DNA from: Streptomyces sp. MJM8645
GTDB taxonomy: Bacteria > Actinomycetota > Actinomycetes > Streptomycetales > Streptomycetaceae
Length of the DNA: 64,000 nt
Reading direction: 5' to 3'
Assembly: GCF_001625365.1 (NCBI RefSeq)
Contig: NZ_LJJF01000002.1
Location: 186,001-250,000 of the forward strand
The notes below the pieces were generated by a model, which saw only the letters and a list, made by a program, of their open reading frames with translations, did no database searches and was not told where the DNA came from. The translations under genes and the position numbers were made by a program. The first letter of the stretch is position 1. Each line of letters starts with the position of its first letter. Below, piece by piece: positions 61,549-64,000 of the stretch.

Positions 61549-61635
61549 CGAACACGACGGCTACGCCCGCGCCCTGGAGGCAGTCGTCGAAGCGCGCCTC
61601 GCCAGCATCGAACCACCGCACGCCTCCGCCTCCCG
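61549..61635 (+). pseudogene. Possible Ku-type DNA-end-binding protein relic
   Basis: The plus frame reads ETEHDGYARALEAVVEARLASIEPPHASA, resembling the C-terminal YxEALxxVVEAKLEGxE helix of bacterial Ku proteins of NHEJ. Only about 30 residues are recognisable and the frame then degrades. It abuts the glycine-rich fragment. The call is tentative. Confidence 0.25.
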
Positions 61636-61783
61636 CGTCCTGACGCTCGGATGGATTCGTCACCCGCGAGCCGCGCGGGAGGCCCTGCCCTCATGTCACG
61701 GTGACCGCCGAAGAATCACCCGACCGGGCAGGCACATTCGAATCCGCGCCCACCCTGATCGATGCTTCTCAGCGGATGCCAGG

Positions 61784-62338
61784 TCAGGGGCAGGTGACGT
61801 TGAAGGTGACCTCGTGGGTGGCGGCCACGTTGCTGCCCCAGTTGCCGAGGATGTCCTTCATCTGGACGCCGTAGTAGGACCACAGCTTCCAGGTGCCGTT
61901 CTGGCAGGGGTAGGTGCTGCCGTTGCTCGCGGCACTGTTCTTGCCGGAGGCTCCGGGGAAGAGCGCGTCCTTGGTCTTGGTGCCGTCCGGGAAGGTGATC
62001 TCGTAGGAGCTGGGCTCCCAGATGCGGCAGCCGTTCGGCGGGTCCGCCCAGCCGATGATCTTCCACCAGCCGCACTCGGTCCACAGCGTCGGGTAGATCC
62101 CCCCGTCCCCGCTGTCGTAGAGGCACAGCCAGCTCTTCATCCGGCGGTCCTCGTTGCCGTTGTAGTCGACCCATTCGCCGCAGTGCGGCTCGGCGACTGT
62201 ACGCGTGGACGGGGCGGCCTGGCGTGGCGCGGGGGCGGCGGCGGCAGTTGTGGCGGTGAGGGCGAGCGCGCCGAGGGCGGCGAGGGCGGCAGCGCCCGCA
62301 CGCAGCCGGCGGGCGGGCCGAGGAGGAGAAGTGATCAT
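61784..62338 (-). CDS. Secreted Cys-rich protein of unknown function
   Basis: 184 residues. Signal peptide RPARRLRAGAAALAALGALALTATTAAAA. The mature protein carries seven cysteines and is Trp- and Asn-rich: EPHCGEWVDYNGNEDRRMKSWLCLYDSGDGGIYPTLWTECGWWKIIGW, PPNGCRIWEPSSYEITFPDG, TYPCQNGTWKLWSYYG and a final CP. The repeated SWLCLYDSGDGG / WTECGWW pattern suggests a disulfide-bonded beta fold. I do not recognise the family. It is encoded alone. Confidence 0.65.
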   Translation of the reverse strand: MITSPPRPARRLRAGAAALAALGALALTATTAAAAPAPRQAAPSTRTVAEPHCGEWVDYNGNEDRRMKSWLCLYDSGDGGIYPTLWTECGWWKIIGWADPPNGCRIWEPSSYEITFPDGTKTKDALFPGASGKNSAASNGSTYPCQNGTWKLWSYYGVQMKDILGNWGSNVAATHEVTFNVTCP

Positions 62339-62533
62339 GGAGGCATGATGTCGCCGTCCGGGCCCTCCGATGCCGGTGGCCTCGGAGGTTTCACCCGAAC
62401 GAGGTGAGGTGGGACGGGTTTTCGAGGTACCACCTTGACCGTTCAGGCGCCGCCCTCGCGGGGTGGATGCCAGCCGCGCGTTCAGCTCGCGCGGGCACCC
62501 GGCGCGGCCCTCCTGAGGCTGGGGCGGGCCCGG

Positions 62534-63061
62534 TCAGGTGGCGGGCGGTGGCGCGCCTCCGCCGTCGTCGAGGAGGGCCAGGCGGGCGATGACGTCGTCG
62601 GCCAGCTTCGCGAGCAGGCGGCCCAGGTCCCCGCGGTCCTGGTCCGGCCAGTGCGCTATCGCGTCCGTGAACCAGCCGATCATGGACGTCGCGTAGGCGT
62701 TCGCCGCCCTCGTCCCTTCAGCGGTCGCCTCGATGAGGCTGGCACGCCGGTCGTGCGGATCGCCGACGCGATGGACGAGGCCGCGCCGCTCCAGCGCCTG
62801 GACCTGTCGCGTGACGTGCGGGCCGACCACCTGCATCCGTTCGGCGATCTCCCCGATGCGCAGCGGCCGGTCCGCCATGTGCAGGGTCATGAGCGCGCTC
62901 AGCGCGGGGCGCTCCAGGGCGAGTCCCGCTGCCTCGGCCGCCCGTTCGGCCAGGCGGCCGCGGGTCATGGCGTTGCTCAGCTGGGCCAGCCGGGGCAGGG
63001 CCGCCCAGACGGCTGCCGCCTGCTCGTCCGCGCCGGGGTCGTCCGGCGAGTCCGCGGTCAT
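62534..63061 (-). CDS. MarR-family transcriptional regulator
   Basis: 175 residues. The winged helix is ALERPALSALMTLHMADRPLRIGEIAERMQVVGPHVTRQVQALERRGLVHRVGDPHDRRASLIEATAEG, with the DxRxxxVxLT-like wing conserved (DPHDRRASLIEAT). The flanks are dimerisation helices. It is divergent from a FAD-monooxygenase gene, and the 170-base gap holds two related palindromes. It probably represses the monooxygenase until a phenolic or antibiotic-like ligand binds. Confidence 0.92.
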   Translation of the reverse strand: MTADSPDDPGADEQAAAVWAALPRLAQLSNAMTRGRLAERAAEAAGLALERPALSALMTLHMADRPLRIGEIAERMQVVGPHVTRQVQALERRGLVHRVGDPHDRRASLIEATAEGTRAANAYATSMIGWFTDAIAHWPDQDRGDLGRLLAKLADDVIARLALLDDGGGAPPPAT

Positions 63062-63082
63062 CGGACCACCACCTCCACTTGA

Positions 63083-63099
63083 ATACCTAACTTAGGTAT
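63083..63099. promoter_or_regulatory. MarR operator, site 1
   Basis: ATACCTAA and TTAGGTAT are perfect inverted arms around one C, 22 bases upstream of the MarR ATG, where it would also overlap the MarR promoter. Confidence 0.7.
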
Positions 63100-63154
63100 C
63101 TATATCCTGGGGCTGTACCCGCTCTCCGCGGGTGCACTGTGCCGTCCATAAAGA

Positions 63155-63165
63155 TACCTAAGGTA
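63155..63165. promoter_or_regulatory. MarR operator, site 2
   Basis: TACCTAAGGTA is a palindrome sharing the TACCTAA half-site of the first operator, nearer to the monooxygenase. The flanks AAGAT and ATCTT extend the symmetry imperfectly. Confidence 0.55.
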
Positions 63166-63229
63166 CGCATCTTCGGTGTGGCCGCCAGGAGGCGACCGCC
63201 GGGCTGCGCCGCCAGGAGGAGAGCACACC

Positions 63230-64000
63230 GTGAACAACCACTCCGCGAACCGCAAGGTCCTCATCTCGGGCGCGAGCATCGCCGGCCCCGCCCTCGCCTA
63301 CTGGCTCGACCGCTACGGCTTCGACGTCACCGTCGTCGAACGGGCGTCAGCCGTACGGGGCGGCGGGTACGCCATCGACATCCGCGGCGCCGCCCGCGAG
63401 GTCGTCGACCGCATGGGGCTGCTCCCGCAGCTGCGCGAGGCCCACGTGGACACGCGCAAGCTCTCGTTCGTGGACGCGGACGGGGCGCTCATCGGCTCCG
63501 TCGCTCCCGAGGCCGTCACCGGAGGCGCCGCAGGCCTGGACCTGGAAGTACGGCGCGGCGACCTGGCGAGCGCCCTCTACGCCCCGCTCCGCGACCGGGT
63601 CGAGTTCCTCTTCGGCGACTCCATCGCCACCCTGGACGACCGGGCGGACGGCGTCGACATCACCTTCGACAGCGGCGCCCATCGCGCCTTCGACCTGGTG
63701 ATCGGCACCGACGGGCTGCACTCCAACACCCGCGGGCTGGTCTTCGGCCCCGAGGACGCGTTCCACCGCTACCTCGGCCACGTCTTCGCCGGTTTCACCC
63801 TCGCGAACGACCTGGGCCTCGCCCACGAAGGGACCATCTGGAACACGCCAGGCCGGGCGGCCGTCCTGTACGCCCACGAACCCGCCGACCGCGTGCACGG
63901 GTTCCTCGTCCTCAAGCGGGAGGACGCCCCCGTCGACGCCTTCCGGGACCCGCAGGCGCAGCGCGAACTCGTCGCCGCCGCCTTCCCCGAGCGCAGCTGG
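63230..64000 (+). CDS. TetX-like FAD-dependent monooxygenase, 3' end beyond the window
   Basis: GTG 63230 has an AGGAGGAGAG ribosome-binding site; 257 residues are visible before the window ends, in frame. The N-terminus KVLISGASIAGPALAYWLDRYGFDVTVVERA is the FAD-binding fold, followed by GGYAIDIRGAA and the DG motif VIGTDGLHSNTRGLVFG. This matches the TetX/aromatic-ring hydroxylase group, which inactivates tetracyclines or hydroxylates other aromatics. The third FAD motif (GD) would lie past the edge. It is divergent from a MarR gene with two palindromes between them, so ligand-inducible expression is likely. Confidence 0.9.
   Translation, partial: MNNHSANRKVLISGASIAGPALAYWLDRYGFDVTVVERASAVRGGGYAIDIRGAAREVVDRMGLLPQLREAHVDTRKLSFVDADGALIGSVAPEAVTGGAAGLDLEVRRGDLASALYAPLRDRVEFLFGDSIATLDDRADGVDITFDSGAHRAFDLVIGTDGLHSNTRGLVFGPEDAFHRYLGHVFAGFTLANDLGLAHEGTIWNTPGRAAVLYAHEPADRVHGFLVLKREDAPVDAFRDPQAQRELVAAAFPERSW

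Overview
The window is high-GC DNA with a strong third-position GC bias, GTG/TTG starts, GTGA/ATGA overlaps and many Sec-type exoproteins. It looks like a Streptomyces or Kitasatospora chromosome, probably an accessory arm: there are no core housekeeping operons, and many secreted enzymes, small regulators, decayed insertion sequences and frameshifted genes. This placement is inferred from sequence style; no ribosomal or other marker gene is present.

Layout. 0-4.8 kb: end of an ArsR-like regulator, a frameshifted conserved gene, a GNAT acetyltransferase, a small membrane protein with an in-frame stop, a two-gene hypothetical operon and a zinc-ribbon protein. 4.8-7.1 kb: secreted L-type-lectin/DUF11 protein preceded by a BldD-like box. 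7.1-14.9 kb: divergent locus with a Cys-rich protein and a 75-aa protein on one side, and a catalase-LodA fusion, a LodB-like flavoprotein and a metzincin-like protease on the other. 14.4-16.7 kb: siderophore-interacting protein with an iron box, and an aegerolysin/ET79-like exoprotein. 16.7-20.4 kb: IS relic, hypothetical genes, and a 38-aa peptide overlapping a PIMT-like methyltransferase. 20.7-24.4 kb: FtsX-type permease whose downstream partner is cut off by mobile-element debris. 24.4-30.4 kb: secreted trypsin-like protease, TetR/FAD-monooxygenase pair, ECF sigma/membrane partner pair. 30.7-34 kb: cytosine-permease-like transporter and small secreted proteins. 34.2-40.4 kb: a 2033-aa secreted fusion of a DNase I-fold nuclease, SGNH esterase, lectin modules and GH18 chitinase. 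41-45.8 kb: TetR/SDR pair, LysR, metallo-beta-lactamase-fold hydrolase, alpha/beta hydrolase. 46-51.6 kb: frameshifted SUKH-like gene and a three-part S1-protease fusion. 51.9-54.7 kb: two cell-wall-hydrolase-like exoproteins sharing a near-identical FG-GAP tract. 54.9-64 kb: MerR regulator, F420-type nitroreductase, glycine-rich exoprotein and decayed relatives, a papain homologue lacking its catalytic Cys, a Cys-rich exoprotein, and MarR plus a TetX-like monooxygenase that runs off the edge.

Themes. About a third of the genes encode exported proteins aimed at polymers or other cells (nuclease, chitinase, proteases, wall hydrolases, lectins, aegerolysin). Three divergent regulator/oxidoreductase pairs (TetR-FAD monooxygenase, TetR-SDR, MarR-FAD monooxygenase) have visible palindromic operators. 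The strongest candidates for new biology are the catalase-LodA operon, the peptide/PIMT pair, the nuclease-esterase-chitinase megaprotein and the papain pseudoenzyme. Several genes carry single-base frameshifts in C/G runs that may be assembly errors or real decay.
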